From: Cryptomeria japonica
Taxonomy: Eukaryota; Streptophyta; Pinopsida; Cupressales; Cupressaceae
Length of the DNA stretch: 64,000 nt
NCBI RefSeq assembly: GCF_030272615.1
Contig: NC_081405.1
Location: 475,048,008-475,112,007, forward strand
Reading direction: 5' to 3'
Positions 22,046 through 34,330 of this stretch are shown in pieces. The first letter of the stretch is position 1; each line of letters begins with the position of its first letter. A program made the translations under genes and the position numbers. Under the pieces are notes generated by a model. That model had not been told where the DNA came from. It ran no database searches and saw only the letters and a list, made by a program, of their open reading frames with translations.

Positions 22046-23519
22046 ACAAAATTGGCATGTTAATGGGCTTGCTCAGGCCAATCCAAAATTCGAGAAGGTG
22101 AAGGTGGTGGAGTGGTCCAAGCTAAGGGAAGGATGGTATAAAATCAACTTTGATGGGGCCTTAAAGGGTAACCTAGGACCATTGAGAGCTAGATTTGTGA
22201 TAGGGTATTGGGAGGGAAATATTGTAGCAATTGGAGCTTCAAAACTTGTGGAGGGAACAAACACTGAAGTTGAGGCTTAGGTGGCTATTGAAGCATTGAA
22301 AATGGGGAGTAAATTGGGCTTCTAAAAAATACAACTTGAAGGAGATTCCTTGATTATAATTAATGCAATAAAAAGGGGTGAAATACATGCAAGAAATTTA
22401 AATAAATATATAACTATTGCCAATAATTTATTAGAAACTTTTGAGGAGGGCATGTGATAAGATCAAGGAATGATGTGGCAGATAAGGTGTCCAAATGGGT
22501 AGTGACTCTTGATGATGGGCCAAAATGTATGGTGGAAGATTTTCATAATCTTTAGCTTGATCTTTGAGTTGGAATAGTATGTTGTCATTTTTCAAAAGCT
22601 ATTAATGAAAGGGTGGTGGTGGGTGATGTGACATGGATAACACTTGGTGCTCACAATTTAGGACGGGTGACAATTTCATTTAAATATGGAGGCCATCTTT
22701 TCCTTGATTACACCAAGGTAACAATTAGCATTTATGGGCAAAGTCACTAAGAAAAGAATGAAAAGTCTTTTCAAATTTGATAAAGATATTCTCATTTGGA
22801 TCATATGGAAATCCTTCTGGCTGAAGAGTTTTTGACAACTAAACATAGGTATAGGACGAATATAGACATTGTGTCAATGGTGGTGGCATGGGTGTTGGAG
22901 GCTAGATGGAAAGAAGATGTTGAATGGGTGTTGAAGGGTTGTGTGGAAAATGATTGGCTATATGCTTTTGATTCAATGTTGGAAAGGGCAATTTTAGGGG
23001 CAAGGTTTATGCCTGCAGAGGTGGCCACGTGCGTAGATTGAGGATACTCCTCAACAATTGATGTCATTTATTCACTAGGCATAGGAGACGAACAAGGATA
23101 AGCATAGGGCATAAGCGTATATTAGTTGGGATTCATTAGATTTTTAATAGAAAGAGGAAGGTAGAGCTTAAGGAAGGACTACAAGAAAGATTTGAGATGA
23201 AAGACCACTAGGTTAATGGGCCTTTGAAAGCAATGAGGAAGAAATGAAAAGAGGACATTATTTTTTGTTTAAATATTGTTTATGTAGTTACTTGATTGAC
23301 TATTATATGTTTTAAACTATTAAACTATATAAATGGGTGTATAGGGCAGAATACTGATAGGCAGGGGTAGGGTTTTAGTTGATGTTTTATTAGACTATGG
23401 ATATTGTTTTGGAGCAAATTTTGGCAACGTTTCTTTATGATGTGGGATAAATGATGCTACAACTTATGTACTTTGTTTTGAATATCAATAAAATACATAT
23501 AATTATCGATAAAAAAAAA
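22046..23519 (+). mobile_element. LINE-3: 5'-truncated LINE
   Basis: About 1.47 kb holding only the RNase H end of ORF2, a 3' region and the tail AATAAAATACAT...ATCGATAAAAAAAAA (23488-23519). A related uninterrupted sequence at about 25255-25300 supports the insertion boundaries: there the bases before 22045 run directly into those after 23519. 5' truncation is usual for LINEs. The last 300 bases are duplicated at 23805-24095 as part of a local tandem duplication. Confidence 0.75.
22098..22500 (+). pseudogene. LINE-3 RNase H fragment
   Basis: Reads WSKLREGWYKINFDGALKGN, the start of the plant LINE RNase H domain with its first catalytic Asp (FDGA). NTEVEA then carries the Glu, followed by a TAG stop (22278-22280). 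The frame continues with LEGDSLIIINAI, which holds the next Asp. A second open stretch at 22796-23041 on the same strand (start MDHMEILLAEEF) has no known domain and may belong to the ORF2 tail or be chance. Confidence 0.8.
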
Positions 23520-24500
23520 GATTTAAAAATTTATGATTTTCAAAAAGTATTAAAAAAATAGAATGATTTCAAAAAGATGTATAATATACAATTATAAAGA
23601 ATACATATAATAATTAGGTTTTTTTTCTTAATAGAAATATTTGCATTTAATTTAATTTAATTTAAATTGAATCAAATCCCTATGATTGGTTTTATTATCT
23701 ATATTTTGACATAAAAAAGAATTGTTAAAATCTATATCTATTTAGAAAAAATATTTTATTTACAATATTATAAATAATAAAAAATAAACGAAAAAAAACT
23801 ATTCAATGGGCCTTTGAAATAAATGAAAAGAAAAACACTATTTTTTGTTTTAAACTTGTTTATCTAGTTACTTAATTGACTATTATATGTTTTAAACTGC
23901 TAAATTGTATAATTGGGTGTGTAGGGCATAACATTGGCAAGACGGGGTAGGGTTTTGGTTGATGTTTTGTCAGACTATGGACATCATTTTGGAGAAATTT
24001 TTGACAATGTTTCCTTGTGATATCGGATAAATGATACTACAACTTATGTATTTTGTTTTGAATATCAATAAAATACATATAATTATCGATTAAAAAATAG
24101 AATGATTTCAATAAGCTATACAAAATACAATTATAAATAATACATATAATAGTTAGATTTTTTTTAATAGAAATATTTGTATGTGTCTTTTTGAGGATGA
24201 TCATGGGCTGATTGGGTACATTGTGTCTTTTTAGACTCCCACTGGTTTCATTGATGCTTGGTCTTGCATGGCCTCCTTGTAACTCATGATGTGATACTCC
24301 TTTTTTTGGCTTGATTATATTTAATAGAAAATATAAATATTTGTATTTTATTTTTTATTTAATTTAAATTAAATGAAATCTCTATAATTGACTTTATTAT
24401 CTATATTTTGACATAAAAATAACTATTAAAATTTATATATCTATTTAGAAAAAATATTTTATTTACAATATTATAAATAATAAAAAATGAAAAAAAACTA
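23213..24500. repeat. Tandem duplication of about 590 bp spanning the LINE-3 tail
   Basis: The block 23213-23804 (starting TGGGCCTTTGAAA, including the LINE-3 tail and following AT-rich DNA) is repeated from about 23805. The second copy lacks about 37 bases after the tail and has a 140-bp insertion at 24183-24322. The shared words include GAATATCAATAAAATACATA at about 23479 and 24058. The duplication must postdate the LINE-3 insertion because it copies the element-host junction. Confidence 0.75.
24183..24322 (+). mobile_element. Short insertion, possibly a 5'-truncated LINE 3' end
   Basis: About 140 GC-richer bases absent from the sister copy near 23655. They are flanked by AATAGAAATATTTGTAT (24166-24182) and a longer near-copy, AATAGAAA...ATTTGTAT (24323-24346), a likely target duplication. 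The insert contains GGCCTCCTTGTAACTC and a T-rich end. Heavily truncated LINEs look like this, but family assignment is not possible. Confidence 0.42.
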
Positions 24501-25368
24501 TTTAAATAAACATTTTAAAAAAATACAAAGAAACCCCAAAAAACCTTAAAAACCTATCATTCCTAAAAATTTGCTCCTATAACAACATTTTTTTTAAACC
24601 AATCATAATGTAAATAAATAATTTCCACAATATCTGAAATTTAAAAATATAAATATCAACTTTACAAAAACCAAGTTTATTTTGAAAGCAAAAATAATAA
24701 TCACTTCTGATTGGTGCTAATTGACTGATTGATTGGGCTTTACTAAAAAGAATTATTAAAATTTATATATCTATTTAGAAAAAAATATTTTATTTACAAT
24801 ATTATAAACAAGTGCCACATAGTGGTAAGTACTTGCCATCATAATATTGTAATAAAAATCTTTGTTCTAATTTTTAGATATCATAATTTTGAATCATTGT
24901 TATTTTAAAAATTATAGTTTTTAAATATATTTATGTAATATTAACTATAACTCTTATTTTAATAAAATAATTATAACATAATATAAATTTTATAGTACAA
25001 AATATTTTTTTTTCTTAAAATCATAATCTTAATTTAATTTAATTTTTTTATATAATTATAATTATAATAAAATTAATCTCAAATATAATTATTAATTTGT
25101 AGTGTAATATTATATTAATTTTTATATTTATGTAATATTAATCATAATTAGTCTTAATTAAATAACTATTAATAATTATCAAAGTGAAAATAGACAAATT
25201 TTGAATAACTTAATGACAAATATTTAAATTTATGATTAAAATTTATTATATTATTTTTTATATTTTAAAATAATTAAAAAATTTATGATTTTAAAAAAGT
25301 ATTAAAAATAGAATGATTTCAAAAAGATATATAAAATACAATTATAAAGAACACATATAATGATTAGA
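24501..25368. other. AT-rich host DNA, further repeat copies
   Basis: No coding region. The part at 24510-24740 matches 51990-52215 beyond LINE-2. The part from about 24745 repeats the copy A block, including CAAGTGCCACATAGTGG near 24809. The sequence ends at the LINE-2 target site. Confidence 0.65.
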
Positions 25369-25580
25369 TTTTTTTAAAAAAGAATAGTTCTAATTAATAT
25401 GAAAAATAGTTTTTAAGGACCCGAAACCTTTAACATAGGAGCATAATATATTTCATCAAAAAGCATCCAGAGCAGCTTTGAAACAACTTACAAAAAGATT
25501 GGCAAAAAGGCCAATAAACCGAACAGACAACTAAAGAAAGGAACAACAAAGCAGAGAAAAAACAAAAAGACAAACAACAA

Positions 25581-27356
25581 CTATAAAGACTTAAGAAGAT
25601 CAACCGCCTTATTGACCAGCTGGTCATAGTTTGCCGAAGCAACTTTGAGTTCTTCCATATCCTTGTTTGGCTTCTTATCCTTCTTTTTGCCTCTGGTCCC
25701 TATTTTAGGTCCTTGCACTTCTCCCATACCTTCGTTCTAGCTCCAAGGAATCCTTCTCGTTCTCCAATTTGCTGATGAGAATTTTGGTATTGTCGGCCGA
25801 GGCCTTCAGAATACTATAGCTTTGTTCAGTAATACTTTTGAGGCATTTTTCAATTTTGTTGAATTTGTTGTTAGTTTCTGCCATTCTCCGGTCCATAGAA
25901 ATGTCATTAGTTTTTATCTCTGTCAGGGCCTTCTCAATTTTCTCAAACCTAGGGTTGAAGGAATCTCTGATCTCTTCAGCTCTGGCAATAGTTTTACTCA
26001 AATCCTCAACATATTCCATCGTAGTTTTGCCTTCACCAATACTGATTGTCTCCAGAATTTGGACCCTGTGGCTTAGCTTCTTATTAACCTCCACAACTTT
26101 CTTGTAACTATTAATTAACAAATCGATGGTGTCCACAAAACCTTTCAAACCCTCAGTGGGAGGATTTGAAGGGGGGGGTTTTCTCACCAGAATTGTCCTA
26201 TTCATTTTTGGGGACGTCGCCACTAATGATCTTATAGACATTTCCATCAACCCTTTGATCAAAACCTTCCCCTGTGATCTCCTCCTCCAATTTCTGGGCG
26301 ACGTCAGGATCCTTTCTCTGCACTTTATCCTCCAGCTCCATATCATTATCTTCTCGCCTCTTTTGTTTGTTCCTTATCTGAATGGAAGTTTTAGTTTTCT
26401 TTTTCCGAGGAGACTGGGGTTCATCCTTCTCAGAATCCTCATAGACCTCCTCCTTTGAGGAGGAGCGGATCTGGAAAACCTTTTCTTTAGATTTTTTCTT
26501 ACCCTTCGAAGAGGAGGGCCTGGTACTCACCTTTTTCTTTTCTTACCAATTTCAGCTTCAGAGTCATCCAGACTCTCCTTTGACTCACTCATCGAATCAC
26601 TTTCAGACTCCTCACCCATAGAAAAACTAGAATCTGACCCTTCCTCCTTAGACTTAGAGATAAAAGGCTGGGGACGGGCAATTTGGTTGGCTTTTAGATG
26701 GTCATAAATTAACACCATAAGACCTTGATCCATGGTTGTATCACCCTTAGGGTTCTCTCTATGGGCTTTAATGGTAGCATTCATTGAACACAACAAGAAA
26801 TATGGAATATTAACTTTTTCATCATACCTGAAATCATTAAGCAATACAAAATGATAGCCATACACTTTTGTGAATTTGCCATCCAAGGTAATGTAATGCA
26901 TAATAGCAAACAAAACCTCCTTCCACGGCTTAACAAATGCCCTAGGTGGGTAGTAGGTTTTACTTAGCTTTACTAGGCACTTCTTCTCCTTTGCCGTCTT
27001 GGGGTATCACTCAATTTGCTATCTCTATAGTAATTGCTTCCTTCCTTGCGAAGACCCATGACTTGAGCGATGAGGTATTCATCAATGGAGATTGTTTGAT
27101 CTCCCATCTTCAGGGTGCCCTTCCTCTAGTTTTTGCAAAAAAAAGTTAGTGATTGTGGATTCCCTCCATGGAGCCTCTCCATAAACTTCGTAAACCTGCC
27201 CTTTTGCAAGATGTTCCAAATTACCTCCTTTTGTTTCCACTCCTTACAGTTTCTGGGTTCATAGAGGCATCTATTTCCTCCCATTTTTTTGCTTTTCAAA
27301 ATAAAAGGCTGAGAGTTGCAGAGAGCTATAGGCAAGAAATTTCTCGAAGCGACCAC
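25581..27356 (-). pseudogene. LINE-2 ORF3: uncharacterised plant protein with coiled coil
   Basis: Lies between the ORF2 stop and the LINE 3' end, on the same strand. In order: an N-terminal region (MVASRNFLP... RFTKFMERLHGG), a conserved-looking block with ISIDEYLIAQVMGLRKEG, then YITLDGKFTKVYGYHFVLLN. A Ser/Glu-rich linker (about 26530-26660), a Lys-rich stretch, a long heptad-type coiled coil (about 25740-26110) and a basic tail ending in TAG at 25581-25583 follow. It would be near 590 residues. Stops near 27123 and 26990 and frame changes near 26530 and 26180 (at a run of G) break it. The N-terminal half resembles unnamed proteins I recall from plant genomes; no function is assigned. It could be a host gene captured by the LINE. 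Confidence 0.6.
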
Positions 27357-27450
27357 ATATACCTAGAAAGCATGGGAAAAGGTGGCTTTTGTCTTGTAAT
27401 AAATGGTACTGACATTATGATAATTACTCATAGCCCTCCTATTAATTTGT

Positions 27451-30400
27451 TTAATCATTATTTTGTCCATTTATGATCTTTGGGGTACTATTGTATCGAT
27501 CCATGAAAATGATCGATCTGACGTCATCGAGGAGACCCTCTTCAAGCTTCTAGGTAACCATATTGTTGTGATTGACCGCCATGTTGGCTACCTAGTCAGC
27601 TAGACCATTAGCTTCATGATAAATGTGAGAAATAAAGCATTTCTCAAAAATGTTGATGAGATCTCTAGTAGCCTTTATTATTTTGTTGATAGTCCATGAA
27701 GGCTTAGAAGTTCCTTTTAGGAACTTGATGATGTTATTAGAATCCCCCTCAATCCATAGATAGGGACAATTCCATCTTTTAGCTAGGAGAATGCCTTGGA
27801 GAGCAGCCATAGCTTCTGCCATGTGGTTAGTTTGGCAACCTATAGGAACAACAGTCATTTCCTTACAACTGCCATTTTCATCTCTGAGAATTGCACCACA
27901 TCCCGCTGGGCCAGGATTGCCTTTGGTAGCTCCATCAAAGTTGATTTTGAGCCAACCATGAGGGGGAGTGTGCCATCTGGCTTCTAGTCTCTTATTTTGT
28001 TTGGGATCAGTACTACCAACACTCTTCAGATTCCAGGAGTTGAAAATGTGAGTTTCCAAGGGGTTGGCAGAATTGCAAGGATCCCTAATGATCCCAATGT
28101 TCTCCACAATAGCCCTTTGAATTTTCTGGAAAACAATAGTCTGGGTGAGAGAAGTGTCCCTGAAGATGCAGTTGTTCCTTACTTTCTAGATCCCCCATAG
28201 GATGTGAGGGAGAGATAGCTACCACACAGATCTCAAAGTGGGGTTAGACCAATGATAACTCCAAGAATGGAACAATTCATGGATAGTGTTAGGAAACACC
28301 CATTCCATACAAAAATTCTTAAGAAATCTTTCCCAAATTGAAACAGTAAAGGAACAGTGGATAGCCAAATGGTCCACAGACTCTTCCTCCTCAAGACATA
28401 AAGCACACCTATTTGGGAAGGAAAAACCTCTAACCTTAAGATTATCTAAGGTCAAAATTTTGTTTTGAAGGATTGTCCAATAGAAAAAAATGATCTTAGG
28501 GATACGACCCTTTATCTAGGCTTTAGACCAAAAGGGATTCTCTAAGGGGGTAGGGGAAAGAACACCATACATTGAAGAGACAGTACTATTGCCTTTAGGT
28601 TCATATTTCCAAACAAGAGAATCTTCCTCATTGTTCAACCAGGCAAAAGACAGATGGTTCTTAAGATTGATAAGGTCAGGGTGGATACTTTCAATGTTCT
28701 ACCATTTATCACCCATCCAATACCCCTCAACCAAGGAGCCAAAGACTCTAATACATGGGGGTAGAAAAAGGGGCCCAATCAGGGATTTCAATCAAAGGCT
28801 TATCAAGAAGCCAGGGGTCCTCCCAAAATCTAACTTTCCTACCATTACCAACTCTCCATTTCACCCCTTTAGCAATGCTGTCTTTACACTTAGAGGCATG
28901 ATTCCAGATATGGGACCTATTAATACTGGAATCAAAATTGATGAAAGAGAGAAGAGAAGAAGACAAAAGAGGATACTTCTCCAAATTTTACACCATTCAC
29001 TATTAGAGTGGAACAGTCTCCAAACCTGTTTAGACAAAAGAGCTTCATTGAGGGTCCAGATTCTTCTTAGGCCCAGACCACTGTTACTTTTTGATCTGCA
29101 GACCTTGTCCCAAGCCACTAAAGCCATTCTTTTCTTTTCCTCAACCCCTGACCAAATAATTTTTTTTTGAATTTTCTCAATAGCATCAGCATACTTAACT
29201 CGAATTCTAAAGAGGCTAAGGGAATAAATAGGAATGCTTGAAGGGATGCTTTAAGAAGTTGAAGCTTGCCAGCCTAACTTAAGAGAGCACCTTTCCAACC
29301 AGTAAGCTTTCTTTGAAATTTATCCTCCAGAGAACTCCAGAAGGAATCAGGTGGAGAAATGCCCAGGGGGAGACCAAGATAAGTAGCAGGAAGATCAGCA
29401 ATCCGACATTCTAGAATTTTGCTGATTCTATGCTATCTTCTCTAAGGAGTGTTGATGAAAAACACTTCACTTTTAACCCAGTTGATAAGCTGGCCAGAAG
29501 AAGAAGTAAACTTACAAAGGGTGTCCTTTAGGATTCAGGATTCCAAAATGCTTGAGTCCCCCATAACAATGGTGTCATCCACAAATTATCAGTGGGAGCA
29601 AGTATGATCAGCCAAGGAAGGTTGGAGACCTTTAAAAATACCTCTAGTCACCATACTTTCCATGGATCTACCAAAAAATTGAGCCATAATAATGAAGAGG
29701 ATAGGGGAAATGGGGTCCCCTTGCCTTAGACCTCTGTAGGCTTGAAAGAAGGAGGAGGGAGATCTATTAACAAGAACAACAAAGAAGGCAGAGGAGATGA
29801 GCTTCTTGAAGAGGTCCACACATTTGTTAGAGAAGCCAAAAACCAAAAGGACCTTCATGAGGAAAGACCAATCAACCTGGTCATAGACCTTAGATAGGTC
29901 AAGCTTGAGGACAAAACCTTGTTTCTTAGCCATAACAAGGGAATGGATATTCTCATGGACAATTATGATGGAATCAAGAATTTGTCTTCCAGGCACAAAA
30001 CCATTTTGCTGATGACAAATCAAAGGAGGAAGGATTTTCAGGAGTTTGGAAGTTAGGACCTTGGAAATTATCTTATAAAGAGAGTTGCATAAGCTGATTG
30101 GTCTAAACTTATCAATGGAGTTAGCACCTTGAATTTTGGGGATTAAAGCAATGAAGGTGCCATAAATCTCTTTCAGAAGTTTTCTAGCCCCAAAAAATTC
30201 TTTGACCTCACTAGAGACATCTTTCCCAACAATATCCTAGAATTCTTGGAAGAAGAACATGGGGAAGCCATCAGGTCCAAGGGCTTTGTTACCTTCAAAA
30301 GAAAAGACAACATTTCTGATCTCCAAGTTTGAAGGTATTGAAGTTAGGAAGGCATTCTTCTGCTCATCAATGAGGCAAGGAATGTTTTGAAGGAAAGAAA

Positions 30401-31651
30401 TTTAAACATCAACATCTAGGCTTTGATCCCTACAAAGAAGATCAGTGAAGAATCTTTTGACCTCATTTCTTATCTCCTCCTCCTTAACTAGCTCCCCATT
30501 GTCCACCAGCAGTTTTTGGATCCTATTAGCCACTTTATGTTTGATAGTCGACATATGAAAGAATCTAGTATTCTTTTCTCCTTCCTTCATCTAGATACAT
30601 CTAGACCTCTGCTTCCAAAAAGCTTCTTCTTTAGCAATGATTTCATGTTATTTTTTGAGGATCTCATTTTCTTCAGCAATAGTCATAGTGGAGAATCCAT
30701 CCTTTTGGATTTGGACCTGTATTTTATTGAGGTCTTCCTGAATTTTACCTTTAGCCTAAAAAATATTCCCAAAGCTGGATTTATTCCAAGTCCTTATATT
30801 GTATTTTATGCTTTTGAGTTTCTTCACAACTCTATACATGGCAATACCCTCAACTTGAATGTTCCACCATTCCTGAATTTTATGGGTGAGATTCGTATGA
30901 AGAGTCCACATTTTTTCAAATCTAAAAGGAAACTGCCTTCTTCTATTTATGGGGTCAGTAAAAAGAGTTATGGGATAGTGGTCAGACCCAACCCGGATGT
31001 GAGCAGATAGAGAACAGAAATAATGTCTATATCAATCATCAGAAATAAGAGCCCTATCAAGGCGAACTTGAATAAGGTCATTTCCAACCCTCCTGTTAGT
31101 CAATGTGTGATTGCAACCCTGCATCTCCACATCATTAAGAGCCTGAGTGTTTATAAAATCCATGAGGGTCAGTCTTCTTTCCAACTAAGAAGGGATTCCA
31201 CCAAAATTTTCCTCCTCTCTCAAAGGGGTGTTGAAGTCTCCCATGACCAGCCAACTGAGTTTCTTGAAGCTGTCCCTTATTTCCATAAGTTTTTTCCAAA
31301 AATGCTTCTGGCTTTCAAGGTATTAGGAGCATAAATATTAGTGAGGACCCAAGAGGTCCCATCTTTTAAATGCTCAAATTTAATGCAAGAAAAATTGCTT
31401 TCTTGAATAAGAACATGACCTTTAACACTAATGAGATTCCAAATAGTTGCAATGCCTCCAGAGGCACCTTCTGAGCTACCACCACTGATACTCCCAGATT
31501 TAAAGAATTTCAAAGCTTCAACCTTATATCTACTCATCTTTGTTTCTTGAATAAGAAAAATATTAGGTTTACTATCCCTAATCATATTCCTAATAATATC
31601 ATGCTTGTGGGGATTATTAAGTCCCCTAATGTTCCAAGAGACAATCTTCAT
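27451..31651 (-). pseudogene. LINE-2 ORF2: endonuclease, reverse transcriptase, RNase H
   Basis: ATG at 31649-31651 opens MKIVSWNIRGLNNP, the endonuclease start; LIQETK and TNIYAPN follow. The RT has QQNGFVPGRQILD, LKLDLSKVYDQVDW, GLRQGDPISPILF and the catalytic box FVDD (29574-29585; FADD is usual). The zinc-binding region reads CALCLEEEESVDHLAIHC (about 28350-28410). The RNase H (27592-28000) has INFDGATKGNPG, NHMAEA and EGDSN with the expected acidic residues. Many stops and frame changes occur, for example directly before FVDD. It ends in TAA at 27451-27453. The activity would be target-primed reverse transcription. Confidence 0.92.
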
Positions 31652-31746
31652 AATTACTTACCAATTCCTAGCTCCTTCAGAGTCTTTTAAGTCCCATCTG
31701 CTATGTTCTTGCTGGCCTCCTTGTCTCTGACTTTGTGGTTTGAAGG

Positions 31747-31873
31747 TCATCCTAGGGACGAGGAGACATATCCAACATAAACTTGAGAAATTCTAATAGA
31801 CTTCCTTAATTGGGCAACTGAGGGAGTGAATCCTTTTTTGTTCCTGTGTTTTGGAATTTTCCAATTTGCTTCT
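31747..31873 (-). pseudogene. LINE-2 ORF1, C-terminal end (split by the Tat element)
   Basis: The last 42 codons or so of ORF1, basic and Ser/Val-rich, ending in TGA at 31747-31749. It lies 95 bases before ORF2. The frame joins that of the right-hand piece ending at 50233 when the gypsy element and one CTTCT copy are removed. Confidence 0.68.
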
Positions 31874-33342
31874 TGTATGCGGGAAAAGTGGTTCAATGAA
31901 ACTTAAATTGTGAAAATATTCAAAGACTTTCCCACACACCCATGGGACTCTTGATGCAAGTTATGGAGCCATGGGGAATAGCTCAACTTCCCAAGGAGTG
32001 TTCCATGGTTCTCTATCTCACAAGGTCCCTCAAGCCAATGTCTTTGCTCTTGGATCACTGAGCAAAGTGACTTAGGGATGACAAATGCAAGAACGAGGGA
32101 TGCTTTTGATCAAATTTAGTATGAATGCATCCTATTTATGCATGATTCTAACAAATGAAATAAACTAGATGATAAGATGATAAGTTAATAAAAATACTAT
32201 CTTAACATGATATACTAGTTATATGATTTAATCTAGGATGATAGAAATACTATAAAATGATTATTAGATTTATTTCTATTACAAAGAGAGGCTAAATGCT
32301 TGATAAAATTAAGTATAAGTATGATGCTAAAGACTTGGATGATAAAATGGAGGGATGATGCCTCTATTTATAGAAGAAATAGGGCAATGGATGGTCAGGA
32401 TTGAATGATCCAATCAATGGTCAGGATTGAAAGTTATCAATCCATGTTTACAATTCTCACCAATGAAATGGTGACAATTGTCAACATAAGACTGCTTAAG
32501 AGGAGAAATAAGAAGCATTAAATGCTTGAGAAGACCTCATGGTTACCTTAGGGGGTAAAGGTTAAGGTTAGGTTAGGGTTATCCAATGGATAAAGGTTTT
32601 ACCCAAAGGATAAACTTTTGTGCAGGGTTAAAGGGATAACCATGGTCAAAGCAATGAATGCTTGATGAGACCCTTGGGTTAGATGAGGGTTGAGTTAGGC
32701 AAAAAGTCTCTAACCATGCCACTAAGGGTTAGTTAACCATTAATGGTTTGAAAGACTTTGGGGACAAATTTGTAAGAGTCCTTCCAAATTTGGGGGTATT
32801 CAACAAGTTAGCTTGTTGAAGGCATAAAGGCTTTAATGCCTTTGGAAGACTTTACTCCAAATTTGAGAAGTGACCTCCTCAAATTTAGGGAAAGGGGATA
32901 ATTGATGGGTTAAGGTTAATAGATTAGGATTAGGAGGGTTCTAGGAGAATTTAGGAAGAGGGTTAGGAGGCAAGTGGGAGATGTAGGAAAATGCAAGTGG
33001 GTGAGGGATAATAGGATTTAATTAAAATAAATTGCTTTATTTTAATTTGGTTGTGAGTGGGGAATTTAAATAAATTAGATTTATTTATTTGGGATGAACT
33101 ATTTAATTAAATGCAAATTTAATTAAAATTAGAGAGAAGGGATTTAATTAAATAAAATGATTTATTTAATTAAATTATATAAAAGGCTTAAGTGAATTTA
33201 AATAAATAAATTGAATAATTTATTTAATTAAATAGAGCAATGTGGATGATTTATTTAAATTAGATTTAACTCAATAGAGGAATAAGAATAAAATGAACAT
33301 TAAATATTCATTTAGGAATATGGTTATTTTTATACGTCTACA
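31874..33342 (-). repeat. Tat element 3' LTR
   Basis: 1469 bp, near-identical to 48763-50232. On the minus strand a classical plant TATA box (CTATAAATAG) is at 32364-32373, matching 49253-49262 in the 5' LTR. AATAAA on the minus strand lies near 32267, downstream of the TATA. The end nearest the internal region (33040-33300) is dense in TTTAAATAAATT / TTTAATTAAA palindromic words. Confidence 0.95.
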
Positions 33343-33357
33343 TTTTGCCCCTCTTTG
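33343..33357 (-). promoter_or_regulatory. Tat element polypurine tract
   Basis: On the minus strand CAAAGAGGGGCAAAA directly precedes the 3' LTR start TGTAGACG. Such purine runs prime plus-strand DNA synthesis. Confidence 0.8.
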
Positions 33358-33678
33358 AAGTGACATGTGTGCACATGTTGATTCAAAGAAAATGATATGT
33401 GATCAAAAATTGATCATGATCAATGTGATGTCATGTATCGAGATGTAAGTGTCGTGCCCCAAATTTGATAAATGATGTTGATAATGCCCCCTTGGGAGAT
33501 GAATCAAAAATTGTGAAACTTTGATTTGATTTTGATAAATTTTATGGCATTTTAAAATTTTGTTTATGTTGTATGCATTAATTTGATTCATCTCCCGATA
33601 ATGATGTTGGTTAGGGTTAGAAGTGAGACCACGAGCAATTTACATGTTCCACCACACAACCCTAATTTTTGTTTACCC

Positions 33679-33688
33679 TATAAAAAGG
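33679..33688 (+). promoter_or_regulatory. TATA box proposed for the antisense PMD gene
   Basis: TATAAAAAGG in a CCCTATAAAAAGG context on the plus strand, 83 bases before the proposed PMD start codon at 33762. The spacing fits a plant core promoter with a leader of about 50 bases. It lies about 340 bases inside the element from the 3' LTR and points opposite to the retrotransposon transcript. Function is inferred only. Confidence 0.42.
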
Positions 33689-33929
33689 TAAAAAGTGGTT
33701 TTATTGGTATCATTTGTGTTTGTTGACTTTGGAGAAAGTGACATTTGGAGAGAAAGACAAAATGCCGGTTCCCCATGCTTCTCATTGATTCGAGCATGTT
33801 CGAAGGTGTCGGAGGCCCACCACGTATGGACCATCGGTAAGTCATCAATTTTTGCCCCTTTTTGCTTTTCATTTTGTCATTTTTAGTCATGTTTTCTAAT
33901 TTTTCACGCAGATTTTAACGGTTTAGCGT

Positions 33930-34330
33930 GTAGGGTGTGCACCCTAGTGCATACGATAAAAGGGGAAGCGCGTAGAGTTTTAGAAATTAGGGTAGCATAC
34001 AAGTTGGGTTGGGTAGCGCATAGTTAGGTTAGGGTAGCGCATCAAGGTTATTTAGCACAGCAGGCTAACAGGCTAGCGCGAAGCGGGTATAGGGTAGTGC
34101 ATAGGGTTGACAGGGGTTCGCATGGGTAGATTAGGCTAGCGCGTAGGGTAAAGTCAATAGTGTAGGGGTGGATTAGGATAGCGCATAGATAAAGTTAGTG
34201 CATAGGGTGTTCTAGGTGGCGCAAAGCTAGATCGAGGTAGCACATAGGTGCATGTTAGCACTTAGGATGTATTTGGTAGTGCATGGCGAGCAGCGTAGCA
34301 CGTGAATAAAAGTTCTTAGCGCGTGGGAAG
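33930..34330 (+). repeat. Degenerate TAGCGCAT-like motif array, plus orientation
   Basis: About 18 occurrences of TAGYGCRT-like words at irregular spacings of 10-40 bases, many followed by AGGGT (for example TAGCGCATAGATAAAG and TAGCGCGTAGGGTAAAG). The array lies inside the proposed PMD intron. The reverse complement of the same word is arrayed in the 5' leader of the same element. Confidence 0.62.

Noticed and set aside
25822-26458. Plus-strand open frames opposite LINE-2 ORF3
   Set aside because: They are complementary to the coiled-coil and Lys-rich coding sequence on the minus strand and show no domain.
28589-29170. Plus-strand open frame of 193 codons
   Set aside because: Antisense to LINE-2 ORF2 between RT and the zinc-binding region; composition follows the shadow frame.
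30516-31334. Plus-strand open frames of 164 and 103 codons
   Set aside because: Antisense to the endonuclease part of LINE-2 ORF2, with no motif of their own.
33762-33836. Exon 1 read as an independent small gene up to 33886
   Set aside because: The open frame at 33695-33886 is in another frame and reads through the splice donor; the in-frame join to the PMD is the better explanation.
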